In this document: positions 9,106-17,655 of the stretch, piece after piece
Layout: each line of letters begins with the position of its first letter
Numbering within the stretch: position 1 is the first letter of the stretch
Origin: Planctellipticum sp942493135
Lineage (GTDB): Bacteria; Planctomycetota; Planctomycetia; Planctomycetales; Planctomycetaceae
Length of the DNA: 64,000 nucleotides
Direction: 5' to 3'
Assembly (NCBI GenBank): GCA_942493135.1
Contig: OW818684.1
Span: 6,448,001 to 6,512,000, forward strand
Notes under the pieces: generated by a model
What the model saw: the letters and a program-made list of their open reading frames with translations, nothing else
Told to the model about the DNA's origin: nothing
Database searches by the model: none
Translations under genes and position numbers: made by a program

Positions 9106-10081
9106 TCCGTACGTCATCGAACATCGCACAAACGACCGCCGCGGCTGCCTCATCGCCCTGTCCGTGCTGGCGCTCATCGTAACCGGCCTGATTCTGGGGG
9201 CGATTGTTGCGACGGGGACCGTGCAGAACCTCCTTGTTTTCGCGGCTTCGTTCATCGGAGTGTTCTGGGCAATGGGATTCTTTGCCCTCTGCACACTGGG
9301 CTGGCAGGGACTGCCGCACCGGATTGAACTTTCTGAGGACAGGATCCGGATTCACATTCCGGCTCAGAATCGGCTGATGGCTATTGACCGCGATTCCACG
9401 GTCCGGTGGTCTCCGGGAGGGTTTCAGTGGCAGACCGGCAACTTCCGGGAATCGCTGAAGCTGCAGTACGGTCGCTCCACGAATTCACGGCAAATCGTCC
9501 GCGCGGTTCGGACTGTCGTCCCGCCAGAGCGACAGACCGACTGGGAACTATTTGCATTCCTCTCGCTTGTTCCCGAAGAACTGCGATGGTCTGCCTATCC
9601 GCCGGAGGCATTCGCCCGTCCGCCTACGCGCTGGACGATCTGGTTTTCGCTCGTCCTCACATTGGTCAGCGTGATAGCGGTCCTGATCCTGTCGCGATGG
9701 CAGCCGGAAATCCGATTCCGGCTGCTGATCGGGGTGTTCGTCATCAACGGTTTGCTCGCGATCGCCTTGCGATTCGCGATTCGACGCCAACCGCCACACA
9801 CGCTTCGAATGCGGTGGCTGTGGAAGTTCCTGAGGCCATTCTGGATCGTTGTCGGATTGATTGTGTACTTCGGCGGCATGGCGTTCAGCGGATCTCCAAT
9901 TCAATGGCCCGGATTCCTGTGGTCGCTGCCCATGTTCATCGGAGGATTCGGATTGCTGATGTTTGGAAGCATGCAGTCAGACGCCGCCTACCGCAACTAC
10001 CAGCGCCAACTCGCCGCCAAAGTCGTCCCGGCCTGGGAAGCCGAATGGCTCAAGCAAGCCATCGGTTCCCCATCCCCTTAG
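9098..10081 (+). CDS. Membrane protein of unknown function, second of a tandem paralogous pair
   Basis: Not recognised; 327 aa with the same layout as the preceding gene: short N-terminal VIEHRTNDRRGC segment, two helices, a soluble middle block, then about four helices and a WEAEWLKQ tail. The ATG at 9098 lies within the last codons of the upstream gene (8 bp overlap), with GACGAGG before it, which suggests translational coupling and perhaps a heteromeric complex. Its TAG stop (10079-10081) overlaps the TAA stop of the opposing ABC permease gene (10080-10078) in the tetranucleotide TTAG. Confidence 0.75.
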   Translation: MPDPYVIEHRTNDRRGCLIALSVLALIVTGLILGAIVATGTVQNLLVFAASFIGVFWAMGFFALCTLGWQGLPHRIELSEDRIRIHIPAQNRLMAIDRDSTVRWSPGGFQWQTGNFRESLKLQYGRSTNSRQIVRAVRTVVPPERQTDWELFAFLSLVPEELRWSAYPPEAFARPPTRWTIWFSLVLTLVSVIAVLILSRWQPEIRFRLLIGVFVINGLLAIALRFAIRRQPPHTLRMRWLWKFLRPFWIVVGLIVYFGGMAFSGSPIQWPGFLWSLPMFIGGFGLLMFGSMQSDAAYRNYQRQLAAKVVPAWEAEWLKQAIGSPSP

Positions 10082-11661
10082 CGCACCCGGTTCCACGCCA
10101 GCGACAGTGGAAACGTCGCCACCGGAACGACCGCCAGCACGCTCCACCAGCTCATGAAGACCGCCCCATCGAATGGCAACCGGTCCGGTTCGAAGGCCGA
10201 CGTTCCCAGCAGGGACGCCACGCTCGCCGCACCAATCGCAATCGCGGCCACCAGAACCGAAGTCTGAGCCAGCCGACGTCGCCACGCCTGCCAGAACGCC
10301 CAGCAGACGCTGCCAACCAGCGCCAGCCGGAATGCAACGCCGAGGACCACCAGGATCGCGGTAAGAGCTTCAGCGGGCAGCGCCGTCACGGCAAGTACCA
10401 TCAGTCCGATCCAGCCCACAAAGAATCCAATCAACCCGATCGCAAACCAGGCCGTACGCCCGGTCAATTGCACGGCGGCAGACAGGCTCGCCAGCGTCCA
10501 CGCGCCGGCAAGCAGTCCGCCGGCCGTCAGCCAGAACTGAGCGACCGTGACAGACTGCGATACATGTCCAGAGGCATGAAGCACTCCCCGCAGAATCACA
10601 AATGGCACGAACCAGACCAGCCAGCCGGCCAGCACGCTGGCCGCGGTGATCCTCAAACTGCCGCATGCCAGTTCTGCCGTCGTCACGGGCCGGGTCGCAG
10701 CGAAGTTGCCCATCTCGCCGATTTGCGAGCGTGTTCCTGGACTCCCGAGAGCCAGTCCTGACAGAACGGCGACGACCGGCAGCATCATCCCGCCACCGAT
10801 GTAGCCGACGTCCAGGTCGTTCAGATCTCGCACGAATATGCACCAGATCAGCAGCCCCGCCACCTGCCCCACACCAACAACTCCCGGAAAAGCCCAGCCC
10901 GCCCGCCGCCAGTCGTACCAGAACTGGGCCGTCGCCACGGATTTGAACGGACGCCGCGCGATCGTGCTCCCCCGGCTCGACCACTCCAGCCCGCGCACGC
11001 CGCCGTGCGACCGGATCGAGTCCCCCCGGCGATTCCGTGCGATGGCGAACACGCCGGCCGCATATGTCCCCAGACCGACGACGGCAAGTGCCACGACATC
11101 CCACGGCGACATTCCCGTCCACATGTGCGACGGCATCGAAAAGATCCCGCCGTACCGCGATTTGAACCACAAACCCAGCACGGCCCCGACCGCGCCGATT
11201 CCCAGCGGCATCCAGACCTGGTTCTCCAGCAGCCAGAACGTAACCATCACAGCGCCGAACGCCACCGCGGAGAACCACGCCGGCCCCCAGACCGGCCAAC
11301 CCAGCTCGAACGCCGCATTCAGCGCCGTCGTCGAGAGGGCCGACTGGATCACCATCGCCACCATGGCCGGGGCCAGCCGCCAGACGACCAGTTCCCCCGT
11401 CCGCACCGGCAGCGGATACAGCCGGGACATCGGCGCTTGCGTGCCGAAGACGGCGGCGCCGAAGACGAACATGCTGATCAGCACAAACGTCACGTGAATC
11501 GTCACAAACCCGGCTTCGACCGAATGGTCGATCCCGCCCGACCGCTGCAGTGCATGGAAGACGAACGCCGGAAACGCAAAGGCCCACAGAGCCCCCGCCA
11601 GCATCCACCAGCGATTGCAGAACAGCAGTTCCCACGTCATCGCATACGGAACAGATCGCAT
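10078..11661 (-). CDS. ABC-2-type transporter permease, YtrC/D-like
   Basis: A 527 aa integral membrane protein with about 12 hydrophobic helices in two halves, starting MRSVPYAMTWELLFCNRWWM. The layout fits ABC-2-type exporters or membrane-protein permeases of unknown substrate. It is the third gene of a probable operon: GntR repressor, ABC ATPase, permease, as in the Bacillus ytr operon. The ATG at 11661 was chosen because GGGAGG lies 8 bp upstream. It is separated from the ATPase gene by 164 bp that carry a CTCCGTGTCTCAGCGGTGAA-type stretch, which may hold extra control. The opposing gene shares its stop region. Confidence 0.78.
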   Translation of the reverse strand: MRSVPYAMTWELLFCNRWWMLAGALWAFAFPAFVFHALQRSGGIDHSVEAGFVTIHVTFVLISMFVFGAAVFGTQAPMSRLYPLPVRTGELVVWRLAPAMVAMVIQSALSTTALNAAFELGWPVWGPAWFSAVAFGAVMVTFWLLENQVWMPLGIGAVGAVLGLWFKSRYGGIFSMPSHMWTGMSPWDVVALAVVGLGTYAAGVFAIARNRRGDSIRSHGGVRGLEWSSRGSTIARRPFKSVATAQFWYDWRRAGWAFPGVVGVGQVAGLLIWCIFVRDLNDLDVGYIGGGMMLPVVAVLSGLALGSPGTRSQIGEMGNFAATRPVTTAELACGSLRITAASVLAGWLVWFVPFVILRGVLHASGHVSQSVTVAQFWLTAGGLLAGAWTLASLSAAVQLTGRTAWFAIGLIGFFVGWIGLMVLAVTALPAEALTAILVVLGVAFRLALVGSVCWAFWQAWRRRLAQTSVLVAAIAIGAASVASLLGTSAFEPDRLPFDGAVFMSWWSVLAVVPVATFPLSLAWNRVR

Positions 11662-11750
11662 GTCACTCGCCTCCCACCGTGGCCCCGCCCGCCTGGCATT
11701 TGCCCTCATTCACTCTGCACTCACGCGACTCAATACCCACATTTCACCGT

Positions 11751-11812
11751 CCTGTGCCTTCTCCATCTCTTCTCAGCGTCCTCCGTGTCTCAGCGGTGAA
11801 ATCTTCTTCCTC
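11751..11812. repeat. Candidate dispersed intergenic repeat in the ABC operon
   Basis: A pyrimidine-rich stretch with the core CCTCCGTGTCTCAGCGGTGA (11771-11790 approximately) lies between the ATPase and permease genes. From memory, words like this recur between genes in several bacterial phyla. There is no second copy in this window and a clear 7-bp period is not visible, so the call is weak. Confidence 0.3.
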
Positions 11813-11825
11813 ATTCGAAACGACA

Positions 11826-12725
11826 TCACCCCGAAACCCGCGTCACAAAAATATCATCCAGCGACAACGCATCGTCATCGACGATCGTCGCCCCCAGCGA
11901 CTCCGCCGCCATGCGCAACTGCGTCCGGTTGCCGCTGCACAGATACGTCCACTCGGCCCCCTCCCCGCTGCAGGACAGCGCCCCGACCAGCGATGGCGGC
12001 TCGCTCACGGCCTCGGCAAACCGCAGCGTCAGCCGCCGGTGCGTTTCCTTGATGTCGTCCATCGCCGCCGTCAGGAGAATGCGTCCCTGGTGGATGATCG
12101 CCACCCGGTCCGCCACCCGCTCGACTTCGTCCAGCAGATGCGACGAAAACAGCACCGTCCGGCCTTCCTCGGCAATCGTCCGGATGATCGCCCCCAGGAT
12201 GTCCCGCCGGACCACCGGATCCAGTCCCGACGACGGTTCATCCAGCACCAGCAGTTCCGGCCGATGCGCCAGCGCCAGCAGCAGCCCCGCCCGCGCCCGC
12301 TGACCGCGCGACAGGTGCTTCACTTTGGTCCGGGGATCGAGATCGAACGTCTCCCGCAGCTCCTCGGCGTACGCCTCGTCCCAGTTCGGGAAGAACGCCT
12401 GCGTATAGCGCAGCAGCTCCGCGACCCTCATCCAGTCGGGCAGGTCGCGGTCCTCGGAGAGATACCCGATCCGCCCCAGCGTCCCCACCGGATTGTCGAC
12501 TGGATCGAGCCCGAAGACGCGGACGCTTCCCGTCTGGGCCTTGAGCATCCCCAGAATGTGACGAATCAGCGTCGTCTTGCCGGCCCCGTTCCCGCCAATC
12601 AGGCCGAACACGCCGCCGCGGGGGACGGTCAGCGACACGTCGTCCAGCGCACGCTTGGGCCCGAACTGCCGGGTCACGCGCTGAATCTCAATCACGGGGG
12701 GGCTGGCGGAAGGAAAATCAGTCAT
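11826..12725 (-). CDS. ABC transporter ATP-binding protein, YtrB-like
   Basis: A 299 aa ATPase that should power the downstream permease. Visible motifs are Walker A GGNGAGKTT, a Q-loop region around GYLSEDRDLPDW, signature LSRGQRARAGLLLAL, Walker B LLVLDEPSSGLD, and the switch His in VLFSSHLLDE. The signature has R instead of G at the fourth position (LSRGQ), as is common in YtrB/CcmA-like ATPases. A C-terminal extension of about 70 residues follows the nucleotide-binding domain. It starts 4 bp after the GntR gene stop and is surely in the same transcript. Confidence 0.92.
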   Translation of the reverse strand: MTDFPSASPPVIEIQRVTRQFGPKRALDDVSLTVPRGGVFGLIGGNGAGKTTLIRHILGMLKAQTGSVRVFGLDPVDNPVGTLGRIGYLSEDRDLPDWMRVAELLRYTQAFFPNWDEAYAEELRETFDLDPRTKVKHLSRGQRARAGLLLALAHRPELLVLDEPSSGLDPVVRRDILGAIIRTIAEEGRTVLFSSHLLDEVERVADRVAIIHQGRILLTAAMDDIKETHRRLTLRFAEAVSEPPSLVGALSCSGEGAEWTYLCSGNRTQLRMAAESLGATIVDDDALSLDDIFVTRVSG

Positions 12726-12729
12726 GGCG

Positions 12730-13125
12730 TCATTCCTCAGAGTGACCGGACTGGAGCACTGCGTCCCGCTGTTCGATCAGCTTGACGACGTCTGCAAGCG
12801 ATACATCCATCTGTCGGGCCTCGGCGAGCAGGCCGTCGACCCGTTCCGCGAGAATCCGCATCCGCTCCCGCCGGGCCAGCGGCGAGCCTTGGTCGGAAAC
12901 GTACGTCCCCGCGGTCCGGCGTTTTTCGACAATCCCCGCGGCTTCCAACTCGCGATACGCCCGGGCGACGGTGTTGGGATTGATCAACAGCTTCTCGGCA
13001 AGCACGCGGATCGGGGGGAGCTCTTCTCCCGCGGCCAGCCGGCCCGCAGCGACGAGATACTTGATCTGATTGACGACCTGCAGGTAGATCGGCACGCCGT
13101 TGGCGGAGGAGATGTGAATCTGCAT
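12730..13125 (-). CDS. GntR-family transcriptional regulator, YtrA subfamily
   Basis: A 131 aa repressor with an N-terminal winged helix (residues about 10-70: PIYLQVVNQIKYLVAAGRL, LPPIRVLAEKLLINPNTVARAYRELEAAG) and a short helical C-terminal dimerisation segment, the length typical of the YtrA subfamily, which lacks a ligand-binding domain. The ATG at 13125 follows GGGAG at 8 bp; a TTG two codons earlier is less likely. It heads an operon with an ABC ATPase and permease, a family arrangement often induced by cell-envelope stress. A dyad overlapping its own promoter suggests autorepression. Confidence 0.9.
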   Translation of the reverse strand: MQIHISSANGVPIYLQVVNQIKYLVAAGRLAAGEELPPIRVLAEKLLINPNTVARAYRELEAAGIVEKRRTAGTYVSDQGSPLARRERMRILAERVDGLLAEARQMDVSLADVVKLIEQRDAVLQSGHSEE

Positions 13126-13168
13126 GAGCAAGTCTCCCGGGCGTCAGCCCCGCATGCGGGCCGTCCGT

Positions 13169-13210
13169 CTTGTATTAACGCAATAATACAAGCGGCATGC
13201 GGGCCGTCAA
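13169..13210 (-). promoter_or_regulatory. Promoter and operator of the YtrA-like GntR operon
   Basis: Reading the minus strand, TTGACG (13210-13205) and TATTAT (13188-13183) are separated by 16 bp, each five of six matches to sigma70 consensus. The -10 sits inside a perfect dyad with 9 bp arms CTTGTATTA (13169-13177) and TAATACAAG (13184-13192) and a 6 bp spacer. Symmetric TGTATTA-type sites are in keeping with GntR/YtrA binding. A 14 bp direct repeat GCATGCGGGCCGTC flanks the dyad at 13152-13165 and 13195-13208. Confidence 0.7.
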
Positions 13211-13283
13211 GCGGAGAATCGCAGCATTTCGTAGAATTCCCGCGGCGCGACGGTCATCATCGAAAACCAATCGCTTTCACTCG

Positions 13284-13318
13284 TCCTTGCACTTTTCATT
13301 TTGCATTTTTCACTCTCT
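13284..13318. repeat. Heptamer-periodic intergenic repeat, family A
   Basis: On the plus strand the units are TCCTTGC, ACTTTTC, ATTTTGC, ATTTTTC and ACTCTCT: five degenerate heptamers. The same order in related form occurs near 27.2, 34.6 and 38/39.3 kb. It lies just upstream of the sulfatase gene. Confidence 0.7.
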
Positions 13319-13345
13319 GAATGCCTGACTCTGGAACGCCGCTCC

Positions 13346-14791
13346 ATGCCACGCACCGTCGCTCCACTCGCCGCTCTGTTCATCGCTCTCGCGGCGACTC
13401 TCTCCGCCGCCGAGCCGAGGCCCAATATCCTCTTCATCGCCGTCGACGATCTCACCTGCTCGCTCGGCTGCTACGGCGACCCGGTCGCGCACACGCCCCA
13501 CCTCGATCAGTTCGCCCGCCGCAGCGTGCGCTTCGACCGCGCCTATTGCCAGGTGCCCCTCTGCAACCCCAGTCGGGCCTCGGTCCTGACCGGTCTCCGC
13601 CCCGATCAGCTCGGCGTCTACGACCTCGAACGGCACTTCCGCGACACAGTCCCCGCCGTCGTCACGCTTCCCCAGCTCTTCAAAAACGCCGGCTGGTACA
13701 CGGCCCGCGTCGGCAAGCTCTATCACTACAACGTCCCCAACGGCATCGGCACGAGCGGCCTCGACGATCCCCCGTCGTGGGACCGCGTCGTCAATCCCAG
13801 GGGACGCGACACGCTGGAAGAGACGCTCATTACGAACGCGGAGCCGTCACGCCCGATCAGCGCCGCGTTGAGCTGGCTCGCCGCCGACGGAACCGACGAA
13901 GAGCAGACCGATGGCTTGGTGGCAACCTCTGCCATCGATCTGCTCGAACAGCATCGTCACATGCCGTTCTTCCTGGGCGTCGGCTTCTATCGCCCGCATA
14001 CTCCGTACGTGGCCCCAAAGCGGTATTTCGAACCGTTCCCGCTGGCGAAGATCCAGCTCCCGCTGTCCCCCGCGAATGATCGGGAGGACATCCCGATCGC
14101 CGCCTTCGCCCACAACTGCCGCTTCCCGAACTACGGCCTCAGTCCCGATACCTGCCGAAATGCCCTGCAGGCCTACTACGCCAGCGTCTCATTCGTCGAC
14201 GCGCAGATCGGTCGCGTGCTTGCGGCGCTCGACCGGCTCGACCTCACCTCACGCACGATCGTCGTCGTCTGGAGTGACCACGGCTACCACCTGGGCGAGC
14301 ACAACGGCATCTGGCAAAAACGCTGCCTGTTCGAAGAATCCGCCCGCACCCCGCTCGTCATCCGCTGGCCTGCCGCGAAGGGCAACGGGTCGGCCAGTCC
14401 GCGGATCGTCGAGCTTGTGGACCTGTATCCCACGCTGGCAGATTTGGCAGGACTGTCGCCCCCCGCAAATCTGCCCGGCCAGAGTTTACGACCGCTGCTC
14501 GACGAGCCCCTGCGGGAATGGGACTCGGACGCTGTCACGCAAGTCCTCCGTCCCGGCGACGGTCAGCCGATCATGGGCCGCAGCATCCGCACCGAACGCT
14601 GGCGATTCACCGATTGGAACGGCGGCGCGGCGGGAGTCGAGCTCTACGACCACCAGAACGACCCGCACGAGTTTGTCAATCAGGCGTGCGGCGAGAGGCT
14701 GCAGGAGGTGTTTCGCGATCTCCGCCAGAGGCTGGCGAAGAAGGCCGTCGCCAAACCGCCAATTGCCGGCTTCAATCCCGCGAAACTGTAG
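13346..14791 (+). CDS. Secreted sulfatase, iduronate-2-sulfatase-like
   Basis: A 481 aa arylsulfatase-family protein that should cleave sulfate esters from glycans in the periplasm or outside. A signal peptide (residues 1-22, cut near LSAAEP) is followed by NILFIAVDDL with metal ligands D34/D35, and PLCNPSRASVLTG, where C73 in the CxPSR motif is the residue converted to formylglycine. GWYTARVGKLYH, VWSDHGYHLGEH and the LYDHQNDPHEFVN ending agree with the iduronate-2-sulfatase branch. The ATG at 13346 starts directly at the signal peptide. It is unaccompanied by other sulfatases here, though planctomycetes usually have many; it converges on the DUF1598 gene. Confidence 0.92.
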   Translation: MPRTVAPLAALFIALAATLSAAEPRPNILFIAVDDLTCSLGCYGDPVAHTPHLDQFARRSVRFDRAYCQVPLCNPSRASVLTGLRPDQLGVYDLERHFRDTVPAVVTLPQLFKNAGWYTARVGKLYHYNVPNGIGTSGLDDPPSWDRVVNPRGRDTLEETLITNAEPSRPISAALSWLAADGTDEEQTDGLVATSAIDLLEQHRHMPFFLGVGFYRPHTPYVAPKRYFEPFPLAKIQLPLSPANDREDIPIAAFAHNCRFPNYGLSPDTCRNALQAYYASVSFVDAQIGRVLAALDRLDLTSRTIVVVWSDHGYHLGEHNGIWQKRCLFEESARTPLVIRWPAAKGNGSASPRIVELVDLYPTLADLAGLSPPANLPGQSLRPLLDEPLREWDSDAVTQVLRPGDGQPIMGRSIRTERWRFTDWNGGAAGVELYDHQNDPHEFVNQACGERLQEVFRDLRQRLAKKAVAKPPIAGFNPAKL

Positions 14792-14885
14792 GCGCGACGA
14801 TTCCGCCGTTGGCGGACAGTCCGACATCGAAGATCGGAATTCCGCAGGGAGCCCGTCGGCGACGGAAATATCGCAGCCGATAGTG

Positions 14886-16619
14886 CTACCGGGCGTCCCA
14901 CCACCAGCGACCGGCTGGCAACTTGGGAGCGGCCGCGGCCGCTTTTGTCTCGGTGAGTTCGGGGGCCTCGCGGTTGAGGGCTTCGTCCTTCAGGACGGAC
15001 CGGACGTTCGCGCTCACTCCGCCCGCCACTTGAACCACGATATCCTTGCCGCGATAGACGCGGTGATTGACCACCGAATCGATTTCTCGCGCCGCCGGGT
15101 AATGAGCCGGCTGATAGTTGCCGTTCGGACCGAGCGAGCCAAAATCCCAGCCGATCTTGCGCGACATCTGATCCTCCTGGATCAGCGCAGCGACCAGGGC
15201 CAGGTCGAATACGTTCTGAGTGTCCGCGAAGACCACATCACGCGCCGCCAGTTTGCCGTAGTGCTCCGTGAAGTTCTGAGCGAACTCCCGGTTCGTCGCC
15301 TCGGCCTTACCGGTCGGAACGTGCTTCCCTTCGGCGGTCAGAAGCTGGTTTTCCGACTGGCACAGCACCGATGAACCCAGAATCTCAAACGCCGTCCGGT
15401 CGGCCGAATGCAGCACGGCGTCGTATTTCATCGTCAGCCACCACCGCAACGCGTCCATCGTCGGCACGCTCTTCTGCTGGGCCAGCGCCAGCAGGTCAAA
15501 GTAGCTCGGGACTTCTTGACCGCCATCGAGCTTGTCGATGCCGATCAGCTTCATCCGGTAATCGGCCTCGACGATCACACGGGCCGCCCGGCTGTCCGCG
15601 GGAATCCCCCAGACGACCACGTCCTGCCGGCCCAGTTTCTCCTGCAGTTTCTTGGTCCAGCCGCGGAGCGCGCCCGGAGCCAGCGGGCCCTTCGCCTGGG
15701 ATTCCGCCACGTAGTGTGACAGGGCCTTCACCCCCTCGTTCCGCACGTTGATCGAGCAGCCGAAATTGTCCTGACCGCGGAGGAATGCCCGCAGGACGAC
15801 CACGAAGTCGTCCAGATTCAGGACCGGCCGGCCCGATTCAGCTCCAACGACCTGCCCCTTGCAGTCATACTGCCAGCCTTCCGCCGGACCGCCGAGGATA
15901 ATGTCCTTCTCGTCCGACGCAACAAACACGTGCGTCACGCGGGTCAGTCCGGCCATCCGGGCTATCGATTCCGGTGCCGGCCGGCTCTCAGCGAGCGAAT
16001 CGGCCAAGGCCTGTTCCAGCCGGTGGAGCGACACCAGCCGCAGCTTGCTCGGCCGGGCCATGCCTTCATTGATCGCCGCCTCCCGGACTCGCTGGCCGAG
16101 TGCAGCCAGTTTGCCCGTGGAATCCTGCTCGGCGACGTTTGCGAGCAGGCCTTTGGGATCGACGATCACACCATTGCGGTATGGAGTCTGCGTCCCTCCT
16201 TCGCCATCGACTTCTTCCCACATGCCGCTGGTCGTGTCCTGAATCAGCGTCATCAGCGACGTGAAATCCGCCCGGACGCCGCCGCCCAGCGAGCGGGCGG
16301 CTCGACCGCGTTCTTCGGCACGGGGAATCCGGCGAGTCGTGGCGTAGGCGGCCTCGCGTTCGCCGGCCCCCGACTGTCGGTCGGCAATCGTCTGCAGCAA
16401 TTGCGTCTGCGTTTCAGTGTCCGGGACAGACAGGGCGACGTCAGTCGCCAGCCCGAACTCTCCCGCATCCAAATAAGCCGCTACCTGCTCGTCCGGCGGG
16501 AGCGCACCAGCCTGAACTGCACCAATCCCCCAGGAGCCGACCGCCACAAACACCCACGCCGTTGTCCATGCAGCGCAGCTTAGGAAGTGGGTCATCGACG
16601 CGCGGGTGCGAGAGATCAT
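14886..16619 (-). CDS. Secreted DUF1598 domain protein
   Basis: A 577 aa protein with a long signal sequence (ending near AVQAGALPPD) and no catalytic motif that I recognise. The C-terminal half (RWWLTMKYDAVLHSADRTAF, SSVLCQSENQLLT, HVPTGKAEATNREFAQNFTE, FADTQNVFDLALVAALIQED) matches my memory of DUF1598, a family described from Rhodopirellula and largely limited to planctomycetes. The N-terminal third has helical repeat-like content. The ATG at 16619 has GGAG 7 bp upstream; a second ATG 24 bp later is possible. Function unknown. It converges on the sulfatase gene, 94 bp away. Confidence 0.78.
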   Translation of the reverse strand: MISRTRASMTHFLSCAAWTTAWVFVAVGSWGIGAVQAGALPPDEQVAAYLDAGEFGLATDVALSVPDTETQTQLLQTIADRQSGAGEREAAYATTRRIPRAEERGRAARSLGGGVRADFTSLMTLIQDTTSGMWEEVDGEGGTQTPYRNGVIVDPKGLLANVAEQDSTGKLAALGQRVREAAINEGMARPSKLRLVSLHRLEQALADSLAESRPAPESIARMAGLTRVTHVFVASDEKDIILGGPAEGWQYDCKGQVVGAESGRPVLNLDDFVVVLRAFLRGQDNFGCSINVRNEGVKALSHYVAESQAKGPLAPGALRGWTKKLQEKLGRQDVVVWGIPADSRAARVIVEADYRMKLIGIDKLDGGQEVPSYFDLLALAQQKSVPTMDALRWWLTMKYDAVLHSADRTAFEILGSSVLCQSENQLLTAEGKHVPTGKAEATNREFAQNFTEHYGKLAARDVVFADTQNVFDLALVAALIQEDQMSRKIGWDFGSLGPNGNYQPAHYPAAREIDSVVNHRVYRGKDIVVQVAGGVSANVRSVLKDEALNREAPELTETKAAAAAPKLPAGRWWWDAR

Positions 16620-17655
16620 GCTGCTGCTCCAGAGATGCTGCTAGACAATAAAGTGGGAGCAGATCGCTCCGAGTGAAAAGCCTCAAGTCCATCGTTCATG
16701 GCGACTTGCCGCAGGAAACGTTCGCGGATTTGTCCTTCAGACTAGAGCGCCCCGTCGCCAGCCTCCGACGCAACCTGTCGCCCGGAGGGCCACCCGAAGT
16801 GATCGCAAGGGAGTTGTGATGTCGCTATCGAGTGGCAGGCCGCGACGGGCTGCGGAGCCCCGGAGTTGACACGTTAGATGCTATCGCGCTATCAGGGTCA
16901 GAGGCCTTAAATATGTGTTACAAGTCCGACAGGAGTGTGTTACAGATCCGACAGGATGCTCCCGTGATCGCTCTCCCGCTGGCCGAGGCACGCCACCGCT
17001 CGCGACGCCGGTCGAATGGTTGTGAATCGCTTCTCTGGCTCCGTCAATTCGCGCCGGGTCTTGCTCACGCTCGCCGGTTCGCTGCCGTGCCGGAACGGTA
17101 TGTCTTCGCGTCAGAATCTCTCTGTGTTTCTGCGACAGTTGTTGCCGATCGCGTGGGTAAGTGCGGCGGCTTCTCGAAACTCATCGCCGGGCGGCCTGAG
17201 TCACGCACACCGGTCATTCGCCCGATGAGCGCGCTGTTACCCGGTGAGGAATCCATCAGCGTTCTTAGGGCTGCCGAAGGCGATCGACTTGATGGGACAC
17301 AACCCAATCGCCGCGACACGCACCTCACTTCAGAGTTTTTCGGAACGAGGGCCGTAAGGTCATAGCGGCAGAGGCATAACTCTCGGCTTCGCAAGTAAAG
17401 TCGAAGCGAGAATCGGGATCATCGCTGCGACGATCATCGCGAACCGGCGATGCGGTTTACGGGCGAGAGCCCGGCCGCCGCTGACCTCGCTTGCGGCCGC
17501 GAGCGACGGAATCGCACGCATTGCCGGTCACAGCGGGCAGTATGCCGCGGAAGGAACCCCATCGAGGGGGAATGCGACGGAGTGAGGGCGACCGTCGTCT
17601 GCCATCGCCGCCGAACGTAGCCGCCGCCGCCGAACCCCTCCTGGGCCGGCCGCCG
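16620..17655. other. Gene-free kilobase between DUF1598 and DUF1559 genes
   Basis: About 1 kb without a convincing gene. Open frames of up to 177 codons exist but have arginine/serine-rich, family-less translations and no ribosome binding sites. The only structure noted is a pair of 21 bp direct repeats near 16.93 kb, listed separately. It may be a scar of a lost mobile element. Confidence 0.4.
16914..16956. repeat. Tandem 21 bp direct repeats, possible IS end remnant
   Basis: TGTGTTACA plus CCGACAGGA blocks occur twice, at 16914-16934 and 16936-16956, with two mismatches between copies and a 22 bp period. Repeated end sequences of this kind are known at termini of IS21-type elements, but no istA or istB remnant was found nearby, so this is only a suggestion. 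Confidence 0.4.

Noticed and set aside
13301..13345. Upstream start for the sulfatase
   Set aside because: The first codons are part of the heptamer repeat; the signal peptide begins at 13346.
16832..17365. 177-codon plus-strand frame in the gene-free kilobase
   Set aside because: No recognisable domain, no ribosome binding site, and it runs over the direct repeats.
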